Assembly (NCBI GenBank): GCA_951802425.1
Contig: OX637795.1
Coordinates: 2,770,501 to 2,834,500, forward strand
Length of the DNA stretch: 64,000 bases
Source: Clavaria fumosa
Lineage: Eukaryota; Basidiomycota; Agaricomycetes; Agaricales; Clavariaceae
Direction of reading: 5' to 3'
This document shows positions 33,605 to 44,131 of the stretch, piece by piece (the stretch's first letter is position 1; each line of letters starts with the position of its first letter). Under the pieces are notes generated by a model. That model was given only the letters and a program-made list of their open reading frames with translations. It had not been told where the DNA came from and ran no database searches. The position numbers and the translations under genes are program-made.

Positions 33605-36600
33605 GTGCTAAGGAAGGATCCTTTTATATTGTCCCGGCTCGATGCCATGTAAAACAACCTGCGAATGAGATACCATTGTTCCCATTGCCAAAAGAGGCTG
33701 AGAGGGCTAAGCACACCCTCAAAGACCTCACCTCTAAGAAACTTCCAGGATATAATGATGATGTAGATTGGGACACCGATCCCAGGACCACATATGGGAA
33801 AGGAGGAGAACGGCAATTGGACATGCCAGGATTCGTAACCACCTTGGACACCAAAGAGACTTATGACATCAAACTGCTAATCGACTCTGGCTGTACGATG
33901 TCTGTTATGGACCTGGAATGGGCCACCGCTAGGAAAATAAATCTTGCAAAACTCGAGACTCCTATAATATTCAAAAATATCGATGGCACCACGAATGTAT
34001 CAGGGGCTTTTAAACATTCGGTGGCCCTACGACTCAACATTGGAGGCCACGTCGAGATCAAGCAGTTCCTACTGGGACGAGTTACCGGCCACCCGGCGAT
34101 TCTGGGACACGACTGGCTCCGATACCATAACCCCAGTATCCGATGGTTTGAAAAGTACATTTGTTTCAACAAATGCAAAAGAAAGGACTGCCACATCGTG
34201 GACTACGGCTATGGCCTCCGAAACCTACACGATATGGCAAACACACCTGACTGGAAGACCCTATATCCCCAGGTGTTTGCTGGAAAGACTGGCCAGAAAC
34301 TACCCAAATCCCTGCCGGGAATCGATTACGAAGTCAAGTTCAAAAACGACCCCGGCTTCTTGCGCTCGAAAGTCTACCCGCTTACCAACAGGGAAGACGA
34401 GGCTTTGAAAGCTTGGCTCAAAGAGAATTTGGAGAACAGCCGATTAGTCTGGGGAGAATCGGACTATGTTAGCCCGATTTTCTTCAAAGACGAAGGGGAC
34501 AAGCTGCGACCCATCATCGACTATAAGCGCTTGAACTCATTTTGCGTCAAAGATATATACCTGCTGCCTAGGATCGACGAAACAGTGGCAAGCCTAAAGA
34601 AGGCTAAGGTGTTCTCGAGCACGGACGTGGAATGGGGCTACTGGAACGTCGCAATGGCCGAATGGGCACAACACCTCGCCGCGATAATCACCAAATACGG
34701 CACGGTACGACCCACCGTCATGCAGTTTGGACTAATGAACGCCCCTTCGGTCTTTCAAAGAAGAATGAACTACATCTTTTGTACGCTGATAGCCACTGGG
34801 AAGGTGTTTGTGTACATCGATGACATTCTTGCGGCAACAGAAACGATCGAGGAACATCGACGCCTACTACATGAGGTATTCAGAATATTGCAGGAAAACG
34901 ACCTCTGCGTCCACGAATCAAAGTGCAAAATAGAACAGTCAGAAGTCACATTCCTGGGACTGCTAATCTCGGAGGGGAGCATCCGACATTCGCCCAAAAA
35001 ATGCAAAGGGATAGCCGACTGGCCGGTGCCGAAGAACAAACATGCTCTTCAAAAGGGGATCGGCCTACTAAACTATTTTCGGAGATTCATACAGGGATTC
35101 GCCACCATTGCCAAACCACTATACGAGCTACTAAGCGATAACGCACCGTATATCTGGACGGACCGACAAGAACGAGCCTGGAGATGCCTGATCGATATAC
35201 TGCAGAGCGACGTAGTGCTGGCAATCCCACAAGATGTAGGCAAGTGGAAAATGGAAGTGGACGCGAGTAATTACGCCACCAGGGGAGTACTATCACAGCA
35301 ACAACCCGACGGCGTCTGGCGACCGGTAGACTTCATTTCGAAAACCTTCTCCCCGGCGGAGATGAATTATACAACATATGACAAGGAGTTTTTAGCAATC
35401 ATCAGGGGACTAGAAGAGTGGCGCCACTACTTGCTGGGGGCCAAGGATCCTTTTGAAATCCACACCGACCATGCAAACCTTCAATATTTTCAAAAAAGTC
35501 AAAAACTCAACCCTAGACAAATGCGATGGCAGTCAAAGTTACAGTGCTTCAATTTTGAAGTGAAATACAAACCAGGAAAAACGAATATGAAAGCGGACGC
35601 ACTCTCCCGACGGCCCGACCATTGGGAGGGAACGGACAAATACGAAAGACCGATGGTACAGGTTTTCCCGGCCCACTGCCTTGCCACGCTACTAATCCCT
35701 GAGCCAACAATCGACCAATTGCTCCTGGAGGCACATACGAACATGGTACCACCTAGAGCAACGCCTTACGAGAAGGGAACAGATGGACTCTTCAGGCATG
35801 AAGGGAAGATCTGGGTACCGCAAGATCTAGTGCACAAAATCCTAATGGAACTGCACGACTCTCCGCTTGGAGGACACCCTGGACCCGAGAAGACATTGGA
35901 AAGTGTCGCTCGACAGTTTACATGGCCAGGAATCAAAGAAGACGTAACGGAGTATGTTGCTGGTTGTGAGAAATGCCAACAGACAAAACCCGACTGGACA
36001 AAACGACGCGCGCCCCTACACCTGCACGCAATACCGCCTTGCCCATGGCACACCATTACCTGGGACCTGATCGGACCGCTGTCGAAGTCTGCCACGCACA
36101 ACGCCATTCTCGTAATATGTGACAAACTTACGAAAATGACCTTGCTAGAAGCCACAGACACGAAACTCACAGCACTAGAAGCCACAGACACGAAACTCAC
36201 AGCACTAGGAGCAGCAAAGATCCTACGAGACCGAGTGCTTCGAAGCCATGGTGTACCCTGCAAGGTGATAAGCGACCGAGGATCTCAGTTTGTCTCAAAC
36301 TTCATGGAAGAGTTTTATAAAATTATTGGTATAAAGGGGAACCCGAGCACAGCCTACCATCCGCAAACCGACGGACAAACGGAAAGAATGAACCAGGAAA
36401 TAGAAATATACCTGCGCTCATACGTCGACTTCATGCAAGACGATTGGTCGGACTGGCTACCCACTGCGGAATTCACCCTGAACAACCGACAGCACTCTGC
36501 GACCAAATACAGCCCTTTCTTCTTAAACTATGGTTTTCACCCTCGTATGGGTGATATTAGCTTGCCCGACGTGCCGCATACCCCGGAGGCCTCTGACTTC

Positions 36601-37167
36601 GCCACAAAACTACAGAAGGCCAGAGATAATGCCAAGAAGGCCATGGAGAAAGCCGCGCAATATATGAAAACTGCCTACGATAAACATAAAAACACAAAAA
36701 CACTAGACTACAAGAAAGGGAACTTGGTATGGCTGGATGCCACTAACCTAAACACGGAACGACCATCAGAGAAGCTCACGGACAGAAGAGTTGGCCCTTT
36801 CATGGTAGTAGAGAAAGTAGGGCCGGCCGCCTACCGACTCAATCTGCCAGCAACTTGGAAGATCCACCCGGTGTTCAACGAGGTACTGCTTACACTGTAT
36901 AAGGAAGGAAAGTTCCCCAATCAGACCCCGGATGAACGCCCGCCCCCCGAGCTAATCGATGACCACTTACAATATGACGTAGAAGAGGTGTTGAAGAGCC
37001 GGAAACACAGACGCAAGCTGCAATACTTGGTGAAGTGGACCGGTTACCCCCATGAAGACAACACGTGGGAACCGAAGGCGAACCTGGAGAAAGCGGCCGA
37101 AGCGATCGCAGACTTCCACCGAAAACACCCTGAGGCAGCACGTTCTCTCACGGTATCCTTTGCCTGA
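33424..37167 (+). CDS. pol of element 2: protease, RT, RNase H, integrase, chromodomain (intact)
   Basis: The uninterrupted pol frame opens at 33424, overlaps the end of gag in the -1 frame, and ends at 37167. The protease has LLIDSGCTMSVMD (near 33880). RT has the YIDDIL active site at 34813-34830. RNase H follows (for example DFISKTFSPAEMNY and DHANLQYFQKS). Integrase has an HHCC finger (HDSPLGGH, CEKCQQTK), the acidic core (TWDLIGPL, SDRGSQFVSNFMEEF) and YHPQTDGQTERMNQEIE. The chromodomain is LQYLVKWTGYPHEDNTWEP. No ATG is needed if a Gag-Pol fusion is made by frameshift. An oddity is a perfect 30-bp tandem duplication at 36145-36204, adding ten residues (LEATDTKLTA twice) inside the integrase core, where element 1 has a single copy. 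Confidence 0.92.
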
Positions 37168-37273
37168 TTGATCACACGCTCAGGGCCGAGCACTTAAAAA
37201 GAAAAACTACAAACAACTTCACAGACGAAACACCCCTCCCCCCTCTTCTGCAGAAAACTTCCTCCCTTCTACC

Positions 37274-38041
37274 ATGCCGCCCGACCGCACACCCACAACC
37301 CCACGCCGCGGGACCCCAGGACCGCCCTACTTCGCCCGCCGTGCGGCTGGATGGCCCAACCGCCTACCGCGCCCACCTCCCACCGAAACCACCCGTCAAC
37401 GACCCGCGCTTGACCTACAACCCAGACCTGACCCGCGGGGCACACCGCCGAGACTCCAAGGCCCACTGTCGTCCCCCGGCACAACCCCCCATATGCGCCA
37501 TATCTTAGACGCAGTGCGAATCCCCCACGCACGCCGAGTACTGGGACTGAACCCCCCGCCGCTTATGACTGACGATCCCCCTACGCGGATACTGCAATTC
37601 CGACAAAACAGGGAACTTCTGGAGCCCGAAGATGACGTATGGCTCCGTAGGATGGCTGAGCGGCTTGGTGTAAGCTTCAGCCGCGCGATGTGGACCGAGA
37701 TGCGAGGACTACAATTCGAACAGCAACGACGTATCCTCTGCGCTTCCCCCGTCCTCGTCGAGATATGGGTCAACTACCGAAACACGAGACTACGAATCGA
37801 AGTTCCCCTACCACCTGAACCGATCCTACAAGAGGAGTGGGCCATGCACCACAGCTGCACAGGCCCTGCTTGGGTCATACCCGTGACCACTGACGTAATG
37901 CGCCCATGGATCATCCCCGCCAATTCCTACGAGCACCCCCTCGTGCCAAACACACGCGACACCAGCCTCGACCCCCCCACCGAACTCGAACCGCTGACCG
38001 AACCGCAGCCACGCGAACGCCAAGAGAGTCCGGAGGCCTAG
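37274..38041 (+). CDS. Extra ORF3 of element 2, between pol and 3' LTR, 255 residues, unknown function
   Basis: An intact ATG-started frame (MPPDRTPTTPRRGTPG) in the position where env-like genes sit in some Ty3 relatives. The N-terminal third is Pro/Arg-rich and probably disordered. The middle is mixed alpha/beta-like (LRRMAERLGVSFSRAMWTEM, EIWVNYRNTRLRIEVPLPPE), and the end is Pro/Glu-rich. There is no signal peptide and no hydrophobic segment long enough to cross a membrane, so it is not a typical envelope protein. I do not recognise the family. A 106-bp gap separates it from pol, so it would need its own transcript or reinitiation. The frame has no stop in a young element, which argues that it is maintained. 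Confidence 0.65.
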   Translation: MPPDRTPTTPRRGTPGPPYFARRAAGWPNRLPRPPPTETTRQRPALDLQPRPDPRGTPPRLQGPLSSPGTTPHMRHILDAVRIPHARRVLGLNPPPLMTDDPPTRILQFRQNRELLEPEDDVWLRRMAERLGVSFSRAMWTEMRGLQFEQQRRILCASPVLVEIWVNYRNTRLRIEVPLPPEPILQEEWAMHHSCTGPAWVIPVTTDVMRPWIIPANSYEHPLVPNTRDTSLDPPTELEPLTEPQPRERQESPEA

Positions 38042-38080
38042 CGGGCCTGCCGAGACGACGGACCACTGGGGGGGGGATAA

Positions 38081-38420
38081 TGTTACAGTTCTTCCACCTC
38101 ACCCCCTTTGTGCGTCACACCCCCTTTTTCACCCATCACAACATGTGGACACCTCCCCTTCTCACGTATCACATACCTCATGCCGCGCCCCGCCTATGTT
38201 ATCACGCATGAGTCATGCTTGGCCTCGCCTCTTGTGCACGGACAACATGCCTCTCCCACGTTGCGCTATGACTCATTTCCCTGTACTATATAAGTAATCG
38301 TACTCGCCTGTAACAACTCCTTAGGTTGTTACCTTCTATCACTTTGTCCCTTTGCTCCCATTCGGCTGATTCCACCTGAGTCCCTCAAATACCCGGGAGT
38401 CAACCCGACGTTTGTTGACA
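38081..38420 (+). repeat. 3' LTR of element 2 (340 bp)
   Basis: Identical to the 5' LTR except for two transitions that I can find. Followed by the target duplication TGTCC. Confidence 0.95.
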
Positions 38421-38524
38421 TGTCCTGACCTGGTCTTCAAGCACAACACAGGGCCCAGTTCTGTGCTCATCTATGCATTGGACATTCTTAGTTGACCATT
38501 TGGCTTTGATACCATGAGTCTTTG

Positions 38525-38979
38525 TAGTGAATTGCACGGGTATTGGTACCCGCACGGGTTTTCTTCACAGGTATGGGTAGGTGCGGGTATGGGTAATGGA
38601 TTCTGGACCCTTCCAAAACCCGTACCCTTCATAGGGGTACACGGGTAGCCAGTCAGTGTGGATCCTATTGTCGCATGTCCAGATTTGGCTGTCAGCTCAG
38701 TCAACTTGGGCATTGATTTGCATTGGCATGTGGAGTAAGTTAGGTCTAGTGAAGGACAATGATGTTATGGGTGTCACAGTACTGGCTGAAGTTGAAGGAG
38801 ATGAGGAGGAGATGGCAGATGGGTGGGACACCATTGTATTTGTGCATAGCGTAGTTAGAAGTACAAACCCGTACCCATACCTGGCAGTTTAGTGGACCCG
38901 TACCCATGGGTAAGGGTACTGTCAGGTGCAGGTAGGGGTACAGTCAAATTTACCCATGGGTTACCCATGCCATTCACTA
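38525..38979. mobile_element. hAT-type MITE with TACCC/GGGTA-rich ends (455 bp)
   Basis: Ends TAGTGAATTGCACGGGTA and, inverted, TAGTGAATGGCATGGGTA. The flanking 8-bp duplication AGTCTTTG is perfect (38517-38524 and 38980-38987). Both ends carry many degenerate GGGTACCC/CCCGTACCC words, which read as subterminal repeats of the kind hAT transposases bind. No transposase is present. It is inserted in the JmjC-like pseudogene. Confidence 0.85.
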
Positions 38980-39543
38980 AGTCTTTGCAATGCTTGCAAG
39001 ATTGGGTATCAGAACATGTCAACTGATATGCCATGCTTGATGCTCATCAGTCAGACTTCTGTTAAGGGCTTGAGAAAAGGCAGTTGGAAACATCAGATAA
39101 AGTGCATACATGAGTCAGTGAGGAACTTCCATATGAGACATATGCAAGTCCAGGACATTTTCACAGATGGATGGGTCCTGAGCACAAGAGACAAAATCCC
39201 ACAGGAAATGCTTCTGGAATGGGTTCCCAGGTCCTTTTTCAATGCATGTCTTAGCATCTGTTACTTATAGCAGTTGGAAAAGCAACTCACTATGACAAAC
39301 AACTGTTTGGTCTCCAGAGAAACCAGCCATTTCAAAAGACTCAATTGTGAACTGCAGGAGTACACTGGAATACCATCTTTTTACTACAACTGAAGTTCCT
39401 TCACACAAAGCCTTCCACATGGCAGTCATGAATCCCACATCCTCCCCTGAGCTTGGGCATTTAAGAGCTTGCAAGACTGTGACCAATGCCTGAGGTTGAA
39501 GCTGAAGCTGGCATGCATCCTGAACTTGGGACAAGAGGCACAC

Positions 39544-40196
39544 AACACTGAGATCCTGAAAGTGTCTCAGCTCTGAGGATGCTCATGTCATGAAAGAAGA
39601 AGACATACATGATGAGGGGGCTCATCCTCTAATATGAAGGGAAGATATGTTTTCAACCCATCATACAACTACAATTGTGGGCTTGGAACACATTGAACTG
39701 TGGACTTTATTAGAGTGTGGGCTTTAAAACAATAGTTAGTACTACTTCAAACTAATGTTTTGGAGTTGTATTGACTGTTGATCCTTTGGGCTTCATTAGA
39801 CAAACTTGTGCTGTGAGGAGGTTCACAAGAAAATGTCAGAAGTTGAAAAGCAGATAAATGACCTTGTACATAGACTGAGTAAAAGAGTCCCATGACTGGG
39901 GTAGATAATATAGATAATTCAACATTTGTGTAGTGAATTAGAACAACATCTGAGTTGTTTACTAAGGTTGCAAGAGCATAGTTAAGGTTGTGAGCTTGAT
40001 CAGTCATGGGTTGCAGCTTACATATATATAAGCACAAATATATAGTTATAATTACAGTGGTACTTGTATCATGGATAAGGTAACTATAGGCTACCACAGA
40101 CAGAGTCTGCAGGGTATTGGATGCATGTACACAGTTGACCAGTGGTGGTGCTAAGGTTGTGGCATTGTGAGATGGGTCACATGAATATGCTGGTGA
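39544..40196. other. Non-coding region between the JmjC remnant and a solo LTR
   Basis: About 650 bp, AT-rich, with short unconvincing frames on the minus strand. I see no domain, terminal repeat or RNA gene. Confidence 0.35.
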
Positions 40197-40515
40197 TGTT
40201 AAGAAAACTGGTTATTGGTGATGATTGGTTAGGATCCTATTGAGGGATGATGACAGTAATGGTGGGGAGCGAGGTCAGTTTGGTAGCAGTAGTGGTGACC
40301 AGAGTACAACTTGTGATAACCAGCTGGGGTATCTACTACAGCTGGTACTCTGCTTATATACTACTTGTGTCATGTGATAGCTAATAATAACTACCAATGG
40401 CATATGTGCCTCTAAGTAATCACATGATGGTATTACTAAGGGGCCCAGACTGATGACTAAAGAGAATTGAGTAAACACTTGTCTGATTGATGGGTGAGAT
40501 AACCCAATTCCACCA
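40197..40515 (+). repeat. Solo LTR, copy 1 (319 bp), TSD GGTGA
   Basis: Starts TGTTAAGAAAACTGG and ends CCAATTCCACCA, flanked by a perfect 5-bp duplication GGTGA (40192-40196 and 40516-40520). It is strongly similar to 58807-59124. No internal retrotransposon sequence is attached, so it is a product of LTR-LTR recombination. Confidence 0.82.
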
Positions 40516-40569
40516 GGTGATGCAAGTGACACAGGGGACACATTTTGTGCCTGGGATCTGGTTCTTGTA

Positions 40570-40835
40570 CCTGATATGGATACCTGGGACTTGGGACCTG
40601 GGACCTAGGGCCTGGGACCTGGGACTTGGTGCCTGGGACCTGGGCACCTGGGACTTGGTGCCTGGGACCTGGGCACCTGGGACTTGGTGCCCAGGTCCTA
40701 AAGTGTGCCAAGTCCAATATTTCAGATTTCAGATTCTAAGTACCAGGTCTCCCAGGTGCCATGCCTCAAGTGTCCCAAGTCTCCTGTACCCCAGGTCCCA
40801 GGTGTCTCAGGTTTCAGGTCCCCCAGGTGTTGTCC
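40570..40835. repeat. Minisatellite of CCTGGGAC/ACCTGGG units
   Basis: Tandem degenerate copies of GGGACCTGGGACTTGGTGCCT, then the inverse motif CCCAGGT/CCCAAGT in the second half. Long frames through it on both strands are repeat artefacts. Confidence 0.8.
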
Positions 40836-40953
40836 TAAGTCCCATCACTATGGACCCAATAGCAGGTTATTATCACCATCTGGTCAGATGATTTATGACT
40901 TTCACCCAAAAATCAGTGCAAAACAGGTGGAGGGTGATTTCTAACCACCATCA

Positions 40954-41154
40954 AAATCAAGGGATATTCACTAGATAAGATTGAGTTATATAATACACCC
41001 CTCAATTTAGGTGATATTAAACTGGAGGATATTGGATTGTGCAAAACACTCTTGAAATCAAGGGAAATTCAACATGATGAGATTGAGTTATATAATACAC
41101 CCCCTGATTTGAGTGATATTAAACCAAGGTTATTGGGTTGTACAAAGCACTCTT
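40954..41154. repeat. Tandem duplication of a 101-bp unit
   Basis: AAATCAAGGG recurs at 40954 and 41055, and the following 90 bp (TGAGTTATATAATACACCCC, GTGATATTAAAC) match with a few changes. Two copies are present. Confidence 0.75.
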
Positions 41155-41220
41155 GCTACAATCTAGTCTAATGACTGAGCAGGTGTCAAGCAGACCTGAG
41201 TAGATGGGAGGACAGGGCTC

Positions 41221-41469
41221 CTAAAGCCTCACTGGAATCTAGAGTCCAGTACAAGTCACTATATTAGTAAAAGTACATAGGTAAATGAAGTACATGAGGG
41301 GATACTCACCTAGAGTCCAGTACAAGTCACTGAGGGACTGAAACTGGACTCTGTGATGAAGTATCCATGCTTACATAAGCAACAACAGTTACATAATGCC
41401 TCAGGATGAAAGGAAAGAGTCCTGGGCAACAATTACACAACTTAGGAAGGTGAAACTAATGTGAAGGAA
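41221..41469 (-). repeat. LTR-like repeat, family B, inverted and truncated copy
   Basis: Reverse complement of 42981-43222 (shared GACTTGTACTGGACTCTAGG, TTACATAATGCCTCAGG and AAAGAGTCCTGGGCAAC). It lacks the first bases of the family (TGTGATAACCC). It forms a long inverted pair with the copy at 42971. Confidence 0.75.
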
Positions 41470-42970
41470 ATGAGGGCAGTGATGCAGCAGCAACAAGGGC
41501 AGCAATGATGAGGGTGGCAGTGGCAAAGGGGGGGGGGGCAGCAATGAGGGCAGTGGCAATGACAAGGGCAGTGCAGCAGTGACATGGGCAGCAGTGAGGG
41601 CAGCAATCATGAGGGCAGCAATCATGAGGGTGGCAGTGGTGAGGGCAAGGGACAAGAGTGGACAGGGCATGGAGAAGGGGATCTATTGGCAAAGAACACA
41701 AAGTACTCACCAATAAAGTTGTTGGTCATCAGTTGTGGATGGCCAGCCTTGCAAAAAACCAGACAGAATCTCAAGGAGATGAAGAGACTGAGAGCCTTGG
41801 TGAAGTATAAACCTCAGGGAGGATGGGAGCAAGGATTATCAGCACAGTATATACCAATGCTGATGTCAAGTGTTGCAGCTGGTAAGGTAGTAGACACCTA
41901 AACCCAGCAACTGTGGTGGTGCCATTATGTGATCAGTTTCCACAGCCAAATCAAGCCGAAAAATTGTATTTGAAGTAAATTTATAGCTTTCCTGTTGCAC
42001 TAAGCTCTGCCATGATTGAAGTAGTCAAGACCCTGTGTCTGTGATACTTTCTATGGGTCCAAACTGCCTGCAGGCCTGTTAAACCCTTGCAGTAAGCATC
42101 CATAAATCAGGCAGAGCAGTTTGCAAACCTGGCCCATTGCCATATTAGGCATATCTACATAAGCACATGTCATGTGTACATGCACTGACATCATTTGCCA
42201 GTAACCCTGTTACAGTTCAATGCTTTTGTGCAATGGTGCTTGCTAAGCAACCCAAAGCTCTTGTAGAGACATATATGTAGTATGGGAAAGGATGTACAGT
42301 CTGGTAGCATACTCTGACATACATGTATGGTGAAACCCCAACAGGAGTCTAAAAAAAAGAAAAAAGCAGCATAGGCAGAGAGCAGGTAGCAGAGAGCAGG
42401 TAGCAGGGAGCAGGGAGCAGGCAGTGGGCAGGCAGCAGGGAGGAGGCAGAATTGAGCAGGGAGCAGGAGCAGGCAGTGAGGGGAGCAGGGAGCAGGTGGC
42501 AACAGTAAGCAGGAAGTGGGTAGTGATGGCAATCAGGAAGCAGGTAGCAACAGCAAGCAGGAAGCAGGTAGCAATGGCAGGGGGTGACAGTTACAAGTCC
42601 ATTTATGGAAGGATTGTTCATCACACTGGGTTTCAGCCATTTTTTGTTGATTGATTGATTGATTCATAATCCTCACTGCAGTAAAATGCTTCCTCTTTGA
42701 GACAATTAATGTTCCATTCATATCTCAACAGCCACTGCATGGAATCTCACAAAATGTTGACAGTAAGTAGACACTCATCATGTTGTTTTGTATTATTGCT
42801 CTTTTCATAAATAATGGCAATTGCCAGAAATAAAAAGTTTTCAATGTGTCATGTGAAGTGTGACATGTGACCCTCACATCACATGTTGGTGCAGGGTGCA
42901 TCTCCAGCCATGTATTTTGTTGTGTCTCAGTGCAGGGCATATCTCCAGCCTGCATTGCATTTTTGTTAAG
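41470..42970. other. Spacer between inverted LTR-like copies, with low-complexity tracts
   Basis: Contains a GGCAGTGATGAGGGCAGCA-type tract (about 41470-41660, with a run of ten or more G at about 41528) and an AGCAGG/GGCAG minisatellite (about 42365-42590). Between these, 41661-42360 and 42591-42970 show no credible gene. Frames crossing the tracts are artefacts. Confidence 0.55.
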
Positions 42971-43280
42971 TGTGATAACCCATCCTTCCTTCACATTAGT
43001 TTCACTTTCCTAAGTTGTGTAATTGTTGCCCAGGACTCTTTCCTTTCATCCTGAGGCATTATGTAACTGTTGTTGCTTATGTAAGCATGGATACTTCGCC
43101 ACAGAGTCCAGTTTCAGTCCCTCAGTGACTTGTACTGGACTCTAGGTGAGTATCCCCTCATGTACTTCATTTACCTATGTACTTTTACTAATCCAGTGAC
43201 TTGTACTGGACTCTAGGAATCCAGATAGGCTCTAGTAGCCCTATACTCTGATCTATTCTGGTCTCCTTAATAGATTATGA
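42971..43280 (+). repeat. LTR-like repeat, family B, plus copy; possible 5' LTR of the copia gag fragment
   Basis: Starts TGTGATAACCCATCCTTCC. The same start occurs at 63807 (TGTGATAGCCCATCCTTCC), and both then share GAGGCATTATGTAACTGTTG and the following 100 bp. It ends in a short internal repeat of GTGACTTGTACTGGACTCTA. Its position and orientation would suit a 5' LTR for the copia gag at 44132. The 3' end is uncertain. Confidence 0.6.
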
Positions 43281-44131
43281 GACCTGGCTTCTGAGTGCTC
43301 AAATCAACGATATCTCAAGAACTACCTATCAGATCGCTTTGCGGTTTTGACCATTGGATTCTACACCTTCAGTTACTCCAGGGTATGGAGTCTTAGGCCG
43401 CTAGCTTTGTGGATTGGCTTGCAGTGTGCCTGCCCCCATCTGAAACACTCACCTCCTATTTTCACCATTCCTCATATCTCAACATCTGTTGATGGATTCC
43501 TCCCAAACTTTGTCAGACACTTTTCCTCAACCCCATCCATCATCCTACAAGGTTTCAGACCGATCCGTCAACTCGTTTCCCGAGATCTCACACCCTGCCT
43601 ATTTCGCTTCTGGGACCCTATCACAACTTTGCCCATATCTCAGTAACCGTTGCTGGGATACCTTTCATCTTTTTAGGTCCCAGTACATCTTAGGGCCTCT
43701 ACCGGGACGCCAGATTTCAGCCGATTCGCACCAGCCATTCGCCCGCAATCGCTATTTCAAACTTTGCCTCACAGATGCCCTCCTGTGACAAATTCCATCA
43801 TACCTCACCAACCCCTTATTGTATCCTTTCACCATTTGGGGTACCAATACTGCCCATTAACACCCACCAGCTCCCGAAGTTCGCCGCCAATTGCACCACT
43901 CATTTGCTCGCAATTGCCACTTTTGTCATTGTCCACCAAACTCCACTCAAATCAAATTTTGGTCATATCTCGCTCAAAACCCCACATATCCCTACGCACT
44001 TTTGCCCATTGGTTGAGGTCCTATAGCCCTACCAGCTCACGGAGTTTGCACAAAATTACATCTCCTATTCCCTCATCATCACACATTTCCTTGACACTCC
44101 ATTTCGCATTTTTTAGTACTTTGTTGGAGAG
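43281..44131 (+). other. Leader-like non-coding region upstream of the copia gag
   Basis: Pyrimidine-rich 850 bp without a credible gene. The word ATATCTC recurs about every 160-190 bp (CGATATCTCAAGAAC, CATATCTCAACATC, CATATCTCAGTAACC, CATATCTCGCTCAAA), which suggests a degenerate internal repeat. Confidence 0.4.

Larger units (their letters stand above)
31313..38420 (+). mobile_element. Element 2: young Ty3/gypsy chromovirus with an extra ORF
   Basis: A 7.1-kb LTR retrotransposon with 340-bp LTRs (31313-31652 and 38081-38420), a perfect 5-bp target duplication TGTCC (31308-31312 and 38421-38425) and a polypurine tract (GGGGGGGGGATAA) before the 3' LTR. Hand comparison of the LTRs finds two differences, both CpG-type transitions (near 31396 and 31618), so insertion was recent. 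The order is upstream ORF, gag (one TAA), intact pol of more than 1160 codons, then an intact third ORF of 255 codons. Confidence 0.95.
30589..39543 (-). pseudogene. JmjC-like protein gene remnant, split by element 2 and a hAT MITE
   Basis: Minus-strand coding fragments lie on both sides of element 2. At 31294-31052 the frame reads MHCHHNAEGFRTYVIFNCGV and KIWALSEPHLE, then GTILLEHGDVL. This resembles the JmjC-like cupin core seen in many Agaricomycete proteins (HH-(D/N)-x-x-GFxT ... KxWA ... GDVL). A frame at 30774-30589 (CPDKYGAYTLGREYPGIASK) resembles the tail of such proteins. Across element 2, removal of 31313-38420 plus one TSD joins 31312 to 38426, and the joined minus strand has an open segment containing DEHRTGPCVVLEDQ. 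Frames at 39264-38988 and 39543-39265 lie further upstream. Several frameshifts remain, so the gene was already decaying. JmjC proteins are Fe(II)/2-oxoglutarate hydroxylases or demethylases; whether this one had activity is unknown. Confidence 0.45.

Noticed and set aside
37274..38041. ORF3 as an envelope gene
   Set aside because: It has the right position but no signal peptide, membrane segment or cysteine-rich ectodomain.
38536..38960. GGGTA/TACCC words looking like telomeric repeats
   Set aside because: They are degenerate, occur in both orientations, and lie inside a MITE with clear TIRs and an 8-bp TSD. The basidiomycete telomere unit is TTAGGG.
40570..40835. Frames of 75-134 codons on both strands
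   Set aside because: They are products of the CCTGGGAC minisatellite.
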